The notes under the pieces are model-generated. The model ran no database searches and was not told where the DNA came from. It saw only the letters and a program-made list of their open reading frames with translations. DNA of 15,075 nucleotides. Source: Actinomycetales bacterium (GTDB lineage Bacteria; Actinomycetota; Actinomycetes; Actinomycetales; Beutenbergiaceae). Positions 10,068 through 15,075 of this stretch are shown here, piece after piece. How positions within the stretch are numbered: the first letter of the stretch is position 1; the number at the start of each line of letters is the position of its first letter. The position numbers and the translations under genes are program-made. The DNA lies in the NCBI GenBank assembly GCA_016649925.1, contig JAENWO010000021.1, positions 1 through 15,075 on the forward strand, in the 5' to 3' direction.

Positions 10068-10116
10068 GGCACCACCGGGAAAAAGGCAAGACAACCATCG
10101 TGGTACCGGTGGTGCC
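10068..10116. promoter_or_regulatory. Candidate operator: 11-bp inverted repeat between glgM and glgC
   Basis: GGCACCACCGG at 10068-10078 and its exact complement CCGGTGGTGCC at 10106-10116 are separated by 27 bases, about 38 bp centre to centre. Inside the spacer ACCA-TCG-TGGT (10094-10104) is a second small inverted repeat. The site lies between the two divergent starts and upstream of the glgC -10 box. It could bind a dimeric regulator acting on both genes, or simply form a hairpin in RNA. No known regulator is assigned. Confidence 0.45.
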
Positions 10117-10132
10117 GACCTTCCCAGCAGCC

Positions 10133-10138
10133 TAGGGT
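10133..10138 (+). promoter_or_regulatory. -10 box of glgC, leaderless type
   Basis: TAGGGT ends seven bases before ATG 10146, so transcription would start at or next to the A of the start codon. No Shine-Dalgarno sequence is present in the spacer, and no convincing -35 box is seen. This is consistent with the leaderless mRNAs common in actinobacteria. Confidence 0.4.
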
Positions 10139-10145
10139 TCGAACC

Positions 10146-11390
10146 ATGGCGGCACCACGAGTTCTTGCAATCGTTCTCGCCGGCGGTGAGGGCAAGCGCC
10201 TGATGCCCCTGACAGCGGACCGCGCGAAACCGGCGGTTCCGTTCGGCGGCACCTACCGGCTCATCGACTTCGCCCTGTCGAACCTGGTGAACTCCAGGTA
10301 CCTCAAGATCGTCGTGCTGACGCAGTACAAGTCCCACTCGCTGGACCGTCACATCGCCAAGACGTGGCGCATGTCCGCACTCCTCGGCAACTACGTCGCC
10401 CCGGTGCCGGCGCAGCAGCGCGTGGGCAAGAACTGGTTCCTCGGCAGCGCGGACGCGATCTTCCAGTCGCTCAACCTGCTCGACGACGAGCGGCCCGACA
10501 TCGTCGTCGTGGTCGGCGCGGACCACGTGTACCGGATGGACTTCTCCCAGATGGTGGACTCGCACATCACGTCGGGGGCCGAGCTGACGGTGGCCGGCAT
10601 CCGCCAGCCGATCGCCCTCGCCGACCAGTTCGGCGTCGTCTCCGCGGACAGCTCCGACCCCACCCGGATCGCCGCGTTCCTGGAGAAGCCGAAGGGCCCG
10701 GTGGGCCTGGCGGACTCCCCCCACGAGGTGCTCGCCTCGATGGGCAACTACGTGATGAACGCCGACGCGATGCTCGACGCCGTCACGAAGGACGCGAACT
10801 CGACCTCGTCGCGCCACGACATGGGCGGCGACATCGTGCCGTACTTCGTCGAGCGTGGGCAGGCCGGCCTGTACGACTTCATCCACAACGACGTCGCCGG
10901 TTCCAAGGACCGGGACCGCAACTACTGGCGCGACGTGGGGACCCTGGACGCCTACTACGACGCGAACCAGGACCTCATCGCGGTTGAGCCCGTGTTCAAC
11001 CTCTACAACTACGACTGGGCGCTGCACACGGGGTACGTCGGCCTACCGCCGGCGAAGTTCGTGCACGCCACGGGCGATCGCATCGGCCACGCAACCAACT
11101 CGATCATCTCCCCCGGGGTGGTGGTCTCCGGTGGCGAGGTGCGCGGCTCCATCCTCTCCCCCGGCACCCGGGTAAACTCCTGGTCCCAGGTGGACGGCTC
11201 GGTGCTGATGGACAATGTGGTCATCAACCGGCACGCGAAGATCCACAAGGCGATCCTCGACAAGTTCGTCGTGGTCGAGGAGGGCGCCACCGTGGGTGTC
11301 GACCGTGAGCTCGACGAGTCCCGCGGCTTCTCGGTCACGGAGAACGGGGTCACGGTCGTGCCCAAGGGCAGCCGGATCACGAAGGGCTGA
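10146..11390 (+). CDS. glgC: Glucose-1-phosphate adenylyltransferase (ADP-glucose pyrophosphorylase)
   Basis: 414 aa, the usual length for the family. GlgC makes ADP-glucose and pyrophosphate from glucose-1-phosphate and ATP, the committed step of bacterial glycogen synthesis. The N-terminal nucleotidyltransferase domain carries GGEGKRLMPLT (13-23), RAKPAVPFGG (26-35), the substrate loop GADHVYRMD and EKPKGP. Residues after about 290 form the left-handed beta-helix (SIISPGVVVSGGEVRGSILS, DGSVLMDNVVINRHAKIHKA). Motifs appear intact. ATG 10146 is the only sensible start because the family motif begins within a dozen residues, and a TAGGGT box lies directly upstream. It pairs divergently with glgM, its product's consumer. 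A large palindrome begins 29 bases after the stop. Confidence 0.97.
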   Translation: MAAPRVLAIVLAGGEGKRLMPLTADRAKPAVPFGGTYRLIDFALSNLVNSRYLKIVVLTQYKSHSLDRHIAKTWRMSALLGNYVAPVPAQQRVGKNWFLGSADAIFQSLNLLDDERPDIVVVVGADHVYRMDFSQMVDSHITSGAELTVAGIRQPIALADQFGVVSADSSDPTRIAAFLEKPKGPVGLADSPHEVLASMGNYVMNADAMLDAVTKDANSTSSRHDMGGDIVPYFVERGQAGLYDFIHNDVAGSKDRDRNYWRDVGTLDAYYDANQDLIAVEPVFNLYNYDWALHTGYVGLPPAKFVHATGDRIGHATNSIISPGVVVSGGEVRGSILSPGTRVNSWSQVDGSVLMDNVVINRHAKIHKAILDKFVVVEEGATVGVDRELDESRGFSVTENGVTVVPKGSRITKG

Positions 11391-11409
11391 CCGCCCGGCC
11401 GCACACGAA

Positions 11410-11430
11410 CCCCGGCACGCGAGTGCTGGC
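11410..11430 (+). repeat. 21-bp block, inverted copy at 13974-13994
   Basis: This block starts CCCCGGCACG just outside the palindrome and runs into its left arm. Its exact reverse complement occurs at 13974-13994, at the right edge of the second element. The identity stops at both ends. It indicates common ancestry of the two elements and gives one orientation marker (the CCCCGGCACG tail). The two copies point in opposite directions and bracket serB and mtr. Confidence 0.85.
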
Positions 11431-11475
11431 GTTTCATCTCATATCTCGAGATATGACATGAAACGCCAGCACTCG
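11420..11475. repeat. 56-bp near-perfect palindrome downstream of glgC
   Basis: The left arm CGAGTGCTGGCGTTTCAT (11420-11437) is matched exactly by its complement at 11458-11475. The centre ATATCTCGAGATAT (11441-11454) is itself a perfect palindrome. Pairing about the axis at 11447/11448, 27 of 28 positions match, the one failure being C11438 against C11457. The AT-rich core stands out against the GC-rich surroundings. It lies between glgC and serB, both on the plus strand. There is no T-run after it, so it is not a standard Rho-independent terminator, although the RNA hairpin could still stop transcription or protect 3' ends. A degenerate relative of the same length lies at 13929-13984. Confidence 0.93.
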
Positions 11476-11524
11476 TTCGCGTTCGGCAGGTGGCCTGCCC
11501 GACGGCGGACCCTCCCAGTGCGGA

Positions 11525-11530
11525 GATAAT
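11525..11530 (+). promoter_or_regulatory. -10 box of serB, leaderless type
   Basis: GATAAT (five of six consensus bases) ends six bases before ATG 11537. No Shine-Dalgarno sequence lies between, and no clear -35 box is seen at the usual distance. It suggests serB has its own promoter downstream of the palindrome, separate from glgC. Confidence 0.45.
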
Positions 11531-11536
11531 CGCCCC

Positions 11537-12184
11537 ATGCCCTCTCCCCAGCGCCGCCGGCTCGTGGTCATGGATGTCGACTCCACGTTCATCACCACCG
11601 AGCAGATCGAGCTGCTCGCGGCCCGCGCCGGCTCCGGACCACTCGTCGTGGAGATCACCGAGCGCGCCATGCGCGGCGAGCTGGACTTCGCCGCGTCCCT
11701 CACCGAGCGGGTTGCCACGCTCGCCGGGCTGCCCGTGGGCGTGCTGGACGAGGTGCGTGCCGAGATCACGCTGACCCCGGGCGCGCGGGAACTGCTCGAG
11801 GCCCTCGCCGAGCGCGGATGGCCCGTGGCCCTCGTCTCCGGTGGCTTCCACGAGATCGTCGACCCGCTCGCCGCCCCGCTGGGCATCACCCGGGTCCGGG
11901 CGAACCGGCTCCAGACGGCCGACGGCGTCCTCACCGGCGTGGTCGACGGCCCGATCGTGGACCGTGCCGCCAAGGCGACGTTCTTGCGCGAGTTCGCAGC
12001 AGCGGACGGGATCGACCTCGCCGACACCGTCGCGATCGGCGACGGCGCGAACGACCTGGACATGATCGCCGTCGCCGGCCTGGGGATCGCCTTCAACGCC
12101 AAGCCGGTGGTGGCCGCCCAGGCGGACGTGGCGCTCACCGACGCCCGGCTCGACGACGTGCTCGGGCTGCTCGGCCTCGGATGA
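11537..12184 (+). CDS. serB: Phosphoserine phosphatase (HAD family)
   Basis: 215 aa. It hydrolyses O-phosphoserine to serine, the last step of serine synthesis. HAD motif I is MDVDSTFI (12-19) with nucleophile Asp13 and acid/base Asp15, motif II is Ser101 in SGGF, motif III is Lys146, and motif IV is GDGANDLDM (168-176). The helical cap lies between about 20 and 75. There is no N-terminal ACT regulatory domain, so it is the short form. ATG 11537 is six bases after a GATAAT box and lacks a ribosome site. The stop TGA lies inside a 21-bp tandem repeat. It converges on mtr. Related HAD phosphatases could share these motifs, but length and motif set fit SerB well. Confidence 0.93.
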   Translation: MPSPQRRRLVVMDVDSTFITTEQIELLAARAGSGPLVVEITERAMRGELDFAASLTERVATLAGLPVGVLDEVRAEITLTPGARELLEALAERGWPVALVSGGFHEIVDPLAAPLGITRVRANRLQTADGVLTGVVDGPIVDRAAKATFLREFAAADGIDLADTVAIGDGANDLDMIAVAGLGIAFNAKPVVAAQADVALTDARLDDVLGLLGLG

Positions 12185-12229
12185 GCCCTGGGATGTCCAG
12201 GATGAGCCCTGGCCTGTCCAGGATGAGCC
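12180..12229 (+). repeat. 21-bp tandem repeat over the serB stop
   Basis: Two 21-base units (12180-12200 and 12201-12221) begin GATGAGCCCTGG and end TGTCCAG, differing only at two adjacent bases. A third partial unit (12222-12229) follows. The first unit contains the serB stop codon. The rest of the 207-base gap down to the mtr stop shows no gene and no convincing terminator. Confidence 0.85.
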
Positions 12230-12391
12230 GCATGCCTGAGGCTTTCGGCCGGGACGGGAACAACGCCTCCCGGTGGGGCCGACCACCCAGCCCAGGCACC
12301 GCCGTCGACCTCGGTTTGCGGCGAGGGCGTGGGGACCATGGCGCTCCCGGGCGCGTGATCGCCTACCGGCCGTTCGGATTGCGCGACAGCC

Positions 12392-13795
12392 TCAGACGGG
12401 CAGCGGCTCGCTGAGGTCCTCCGCTGGGACGACACCGAGGCCGAGCAGGGCGTTCTCCACGACCTCCATCAGCGCCGGGTGGATCCAGTACTGCCCGCGT
12501 GCCATCTCGCGGACGCCGGTCCCGAGGCTCATGCCCTGGATCAGGGGCTGGATCAGGTTGGAGGCCTGGTGGCCCATCAGGTGTGCTCCGAGCAGCTCAC
12601 CGGTGGTGCGATCGGCGACGAGCTTGCAGACGCCGGTGGTGTCCTCCATGGCCCACCCGTAGGCCGTGTCGCCATAAGCCTGCACCTTCGTGGTGACGTC
12701 GTACCCCCGGTCGCTGGCTTGTTCCTCGGTGAGTCCGACGGAGGCGATCTGCGGACTTGTGAACACCGCGTAGGGCACGTACCGGTGGTCGAACTCCTGG
12801 AGTGCCTCGGGGTGGACGAGGTTGTGCGCCACGACCCGGGCCTCGTGGTTGGCGACGTGCTTGAGCTGGTAGGGCGAGGACACGTCCCCCAGTGCCCACA
12901 CCCCGGCGACGTTCGTCCGGCCGGCGCTGTCGACGGCGATCCGTCCGTTCGGGTGGGTGGCGATCCCCGCAGCCGCCAGACCCAGGCCGTCGGAGTTCGG
13001 CGTCCGGCCGGTCGCGACCAGCAGCAGGTCGCCCACAGCGGTGGTGCCGTCACCGAGGTCGAGAGTGACGCCGTCCTGCGTCTCGCGCGCACCGGTCACG
13101 CTGGCGGACAGCCGCACGTCCCACTGCGAGGAGACCACCTCGGTGAACCGTTCGCCGACCTCGGCGTCGAGGTGACGAAAGATCCTGGGTCCGCGGACTA
13201 CGAGCGTCACCTCCACCCCGAGCGAGGAGAAGACGTGCGCGAACTCTGCGGCGATGTAGCCGCCGCCGAGGATCACCAGCCGTCGGGGGAGCTCGTCGAT
13301 ACGCATGATCGTGTCGGACGTGTGGAACGGCACCCCGGAGGCGGCGACCTGTTCCGGGACGATAGCGCGGCTGCCCGCGGCGATCACGATCTGGTCGGCG
13401 GTGACCTCGCTGGTCCGCCCGTCGACGTCGACCTCGAGCGTCTTCGGGCCGATGAACCGGGCGCTGCCCAGGTAGGCGGTGGTGTTCGGGCCGTTGACGC
13501 GGTGATCCCGGCCGGCGTCCGAGATGGGGTCGATCCGGGAGAACACGCGCTCGCGGATGTCCCGCCAGCGCACGCCGTCGAGGGTGGCGTCCACCCCGTA
13601 GGTGGCGGCATGGCGGATCGTGGTGGCGACGTCGGCGGCGTACACGAACATCTTGGTCGGGATGCACCCCACGTTCAGGCAGGTGCCCCCGAAAGTCCCC
13701 CGCTCGATGATCGCGACGTTCTTGTCCTCGAAGTCCTCGGTCACGAGCGAGTTTCCCGAGCCGCTGCCGATGATCGCCAGGTGGTAGTGGGTCAT
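12392..13795 (-). CDS. mtr: Mycothione reductase
   Basis: 467 aa (the mycobacterial enzyme is about 459). This FAD and NADPH disulfide reductase converts mycothione back to mycothiol, the actinobacterial counterpart of glutathione. It shows the FAD loop IIGSGSGN (8-15), the redox pair in GGTCLNVGCIPTK (Cys39, Cys44), the NADPH loop ILGGGYIAAEFAHVFSSLGV, the FAD motif GVWALGDVSSPYQLKHVANH, and the C-terminal catalytic HPALMEVVEN (His439, Glu444). GSGSGN and TFGGTCLNVGCIPTKMFVYA match, as remembered, mycothione reductase rather than lipoamide dehydrogenase or glutathione reductase. ATG 13795 is six bases downstream of a TAGTCT box. It converges with serB and its upstream region holds the second palindromic element. 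Confidence 0.95.
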   Translation of the reverse strand: MTHYHLAIIGSGSGNSLVTEDFEDKNVAIIERGTFGGTCLNVGCIPTKMFVYAADVATTIRHAATYGVDATLDGVRWRDIRERVFSRIDPISDAGRDHRVNGPNTTAYLGSARFIGPKTLEVDVDGRTSEVTADQIVIAAGSRAIVPEQVAASGVPFHTSDTIMRIDELPRRLVILGGGYIAAEFAHVFSSLGVEVTLVVRGPRIFRHLDAEVGERFTEVVSSQWDVRLSASVTGARETQDGVTLDLGDGTTAVGDLLLVATGRTPNSDGLGLAAAGIATHPNGRIAVDSAGRTNVAGVWALGDVSSPYQLKHVANHEARVVAHNLVHPEALQEFDHRYVPYAVFTSPQIASVGLTEEQASDRGYDVTTKVQAYGDTAYGWAMEDTTGVCKLVADRTTGELLGAHLMGHQASNLIQPLIQGMSLGTGVREMARGQYWIHPALMEVVENALLGLGVVPAEDLSEPLPV

Positions 13796-13801
13796 ATCGG
13801 G

Positions 13802-13807
13802 AGACTA
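13802..13807 (-). promoter_or_regulatory. -10 box of mtr, leaderless type
   Basis: On the minus strand TAGTCT ends six bases before ATG 13795 with no Shine-Dalgarno sequence between. No clear -35 box is seen, which would be compatible with an activator or an alternative sigma factor. The repeat cluster starts about 100 bases further upstream. Confidence 0.4.
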
Positions 13808-13909
13808 AGCCACTCCCGGCTCAGCTCGCGGCGACGTCGAGAGCTGGGGACCGTGCCTCGGTCCCAGCGCCAGGCACCTGGGCAGCCTGTTCGCCGAGCG
13901 GACGAGCTG

Positions 13910-13936
13910 AGCACTCGAACCGGCGGATCGAGTGCT
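13910..13936. repeat. 9-bp inverted repeat sharing half-sites with the palindromic element
   Basis: AGCACTCGA (13910-13918) and TCGAGTGCT (13928-13936) are exact complements with a 9-base loop. The right arm is also the left end of the 56-bp element at 13929-13984, so three half-sites of the same core occur within 75 bases and two alternative hairpins are possible. Confidence 0.8.
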
Positions 13937-13984
13937 TGCAATACCTGGCAGATCTCGCCATCTGAAACGAATTGCCAGCACTCG
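13929..13984. repeat. Second, degenerate 56-bp palindromic element upstream of mtr
   Basis: It begins CGAGTGCT and ends AGCACTCG at the same 56-base distance as the element at 11420-11475. The outer arms CGAGTGCTTGCAAT and ATTGCCAGCACTCG pair at 13 of 14 positions, and 21 of 28 positions pair overall, including an inner CAGAT/ATCTG. It also keeps an inner TGAAACG (13963-13969), as in the first copy. Its right end continues into the 21-base block shared in inverted orientation with 11410-11430. It lies in the 223-base spacer between sixA and mtr. Confidence 0.82.
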
Positions 13985-14020
13985 CGTGCCGGGGGGTCGC
14001 ACCGCGCGTGCCGGGGGGTC
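13983..14020 (+). repeat. 16-bp direct repeat, second copy entering the sixA stop codon
   Basis: CGCGTGCCGGGGGGTC occurs at 13983-13998 and again at 14005-14020, a period of 22 bases. The first copy is the tail of the palindromic element. The second overlaps two bases of the sixA stop codon (14019-14021, TGA on the minus strand). It looks like a partial duplication of the element's end. Confidence 0.88.
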
Positions 14021-14579
14021 AGTCCTTGGGGGCGGTGGCAAGGCCGGTCAGCCGTGCGGCGCGGGGCTTGAGCGCCGTCCACGGAGAGTGGACCTCGAGG
14101 AACGCGAGCGTCGCCGTCGAGATCCCGGTGCGTACGCGCAGGGCCGCGGACTCCTGGGAGTGCGGACCGGCAAGCTTGTGCGCGACGGCGGACATCACGG
14201 GTTCGTGCCCGACCACCAGCACCGAGCTGACGTCGTCGTCGAGCCCGCGGACGAGCTCGATCACCTCGCCGGCGTCGGCCCCGTAGAGGTCCTCGAGGTA
14301 GCGCACGTCGATGTCGTCAGCCGCCTCACCGAGCGCCGACGCGATGAGCTTCCACGTCTGCCGGGCCCTGGTGGCGGCGGAGCAGAGCACCACCTGCGGC
14401 AGCACGCCGTGCTCGAGGAGCCGGTTGGCGACCACGTGGCACTGGCGCCGCCCGACGAGGCTCAACGCGCGGTCGAAGTCGGCGCCCGGGCCGGTGTGGG
14501 ACTCGGCCTGCGCGTGCCGCAGCAGCGTGAGCTGCCGGGTGGCCACGTCGGCCGGACTGAGGGTGGACTCGGGAGCCAT
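14019..14579 (-). CDS. sixA: SixA-type phosphohistidine phosphatase (histidine phosphatase superfamily)
   Basis: 186 aa from ATG 14579. The frame is open further upstream, but only because it runs through the neighbouring gene; this ATG has GGGAG seven bases before it and precedes the family motif by 20 residues. The catalytic motif is LLRHAQAES with Arg21 and His22; a second half VVGHEPVM carries His125, and the phosphate pocket region RARQTWKLIASAL follows SAAT. E. coli SixA removes phosphate from histidine on phosphotransfer proteins; the substrate here is unknown. It follows fabI with two bases between stop and start, so the genes are translationally coupled. The stop codon overlaps a 16-bp direct repeat. 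Confidence 0.88.
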   Translation of the reverse strand: MAPESTLSPADVATRQLTLLRHAQAESHTGPGADFDRALSLVGRRQCHVVANRLLEHGVLPQVVLCSAATRARQTWKLIASALGEAADDIDVRYLEDLYGADAGEVIELVRGLDDDVSSVLVVGHEPVMSAVAHKLAGPHSQESAALRVRTGISTATLAFLEVHSPWTALKPRAARLTGLATAPKD

Positions 14580-14581
14580 GT

Positions 14582-15075
14582 CTACACTCCCATCGCGTGA
14601 ACGCCGCCGTCGACGTGCACGATCTCGCCGGTGGTCGCCGGGAACCAGTCCGATAGCAGCGCGGCCACGGCGCGCGCGGTGGGCTCGGCATCGGAGACGT
14701 CCCAGCCCAGCGGTGCCCGTTCGGGCCAGCCGCCCTCCAACGTGACGAATCCGGGGATCGACTTCGCGGCCGTCGTGCGCAGCGGTCCGGCCGAGACGAG
14801 GTTGACCCGGATGCCGACCGGCCCCAGGTCGCGCGCCAGATAGCGCGCCGTCGCCTCGAACGCCGCCTTCGCCACGCCCATCCAGTCGTAGACGGGCCAG
14901 GCGTAGCGCGCGTCGAACGTCAGACCGACAACGACGGAGCCCCGTCCCATCAGGGGCTGCGCGGCGACCGCGAGGGACTTGAGCGAGAACGCGGAGATCT
15001 CTACCGCCGTCGAGACGTCCGCCCACCCGGCGGCGAGGAAGTTCCCGCCCATCACGGACTGCGGCGCGAACCCGA
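14582..15075 (-). CDS. fabI: Enoyl-[acyl-carrier-protein] reductase, InhA/FabI type (5' end outside window)
   Basis: 163 C-terminal residues are visible, reading in from the right edge (GFAPQSVMGGNF). This is a short-chain dehydrogenase of the enoyl-ACP reductase branch: it uses NADH to reduce the trans-2 double bond in the last step of fatty acid elongation. Visible landmarks are the catalytic Tyr-x6-Lys in YDWMGVAK, GIRVNLVSAGPLRTTAAKSI for cofactor and substrate-loop contacts, APLGWDVSDAEPTARAVAAL, and LLSDWFPATTGEIVHVDGGV near the end. The order and wording resemble mycobacterial InhA. About 90-100 N-terminal residues, including the Gly-rich NAD loop, are missing. It is followed after two bases by sixA. 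In several actinobacteria fabG, fabI and a sixA-like gene lie together, so a fabG upstream is expected. Confidence 0.93.
   Translation of the reverse strand, partial: GFAPQSVMGGNFLAAGWADVSTAVEISAFSLKSLAVAAQPLMGRGSVVVGLTFDARYAWPVYDWMGVAKAAFEATARYLARDLGPVGIRVNLVSAGPLRTTAAKSIPGFVTLEGGWPERAPLGWDVSDAEPTARAVAALLSDWFPATTGEIVHVDGGVHAMGV

Noticed and set aside
10049..10252. N-terminal extension of glgM by 68 codons
   Set aside because: The extension would cover the divergent spacer and the glgC start; family members begin at MRVDLLTREYPP.
11009..12286. A 425-codon minus-strand open frame opposite glgC and serB
   Set aside because: Passes straight through the 56-bp palindrome and the tandem repeat in a non-coding way; both sense genes are certain.
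12248..12391. Short GC-rich inverted repeats in the serB-mtr gap
   Set aside because: Arms of four to six bases without T-runs, not distinguishable from chance.
12479..14071. A 530-codon plus-strand open frame over mtr and the repeat cluster
   Set aside because: Antisense shadow of mycothione reductase; the strand is settled by the redox and FAD motifs of mtr.
14580..15026. N-terminal extension of sixA by 149 codons
   Set aside because: It overlaps fabI in another frame, and a ribosome site and the family motif support ATG 14579.

Overview
The window is a GC-rich chromosomal segment from an actinobacterium. Three genes are diagnostic: a mycothione reductase (mycothiol is made only by actinobacteria), the divergent actinobacterial glgC / GlgA-type (GlgM) pair, and an MgtA-like mannosyltransferase. 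Very high third-position GC, GTG starts and several starts with a TAnnnT-type -10 box 6-7 bases upstream fit this. A Micrococcales relative (Beutenbergia / Georgenia / Ruania-like) is my guess; the sequence does not prove the family.

Layout. Minus strand, 1-8024: a glycosyltransferase (mgtA-like, 3' end cut by the window edge), a phospholipase D-like fragment overlapping its start, a two-gene heterodimeric ABC exporter (genes overlap by 4 bases), an SPFH/stomatin-like gene with its NfeD partner upstream, and a stand-alone ABC ATPase. A 33-base divergent spacer then leads to a plus-strand gene of unknown function (8058-8822). The next block is glycogen synthesis: glgM/glgA (minus, 8852-10048) and glgC (plus, 10146-11390) diverge from a 97-base spacer that holds an 11-bp inverted repeat. 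serB (plus) and mycothione reductase (minus) converge on a 207-base gap. The window closes with a tightly coupled minus-strand pair, fabI (5' end cut) and a SixA-type histidine phosphatase.

How the genes fit together. GlgC makes ADP-glucose, which the GlgA/GlgM enzyme uses as donor for alpha-1,4-glucan or maltose-1-phosphate synthesis. FabI makes acyl chains, SerB makes serine, and Mtr keeps mycothiol reduced. This is mostly housekeeping. No tRNA, rRNA, CRISPR array, transposase or phage gene was seen.

The unusual material lies between genes. A 56-bp near-perfect palindrome (27 of 28 positions pair) follows glgC at 11420-11475. A degenerate 56-bp relative sits before mtr at 13929-13984. The two share a 21-base block in opposite orientation, so they bracket serB and mtr. 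The second copy carries an extra half-site hairpin and a 16-bp direct repeat that runs into the sixA stop codon. This looks like an uncharacterised palindromic repeat family and is the best lead here. Other leads are the candidate operator between glgM and glgC, a set of apparently leaderless genes, and the phospholipase D-like remnant without a normal 5' end.
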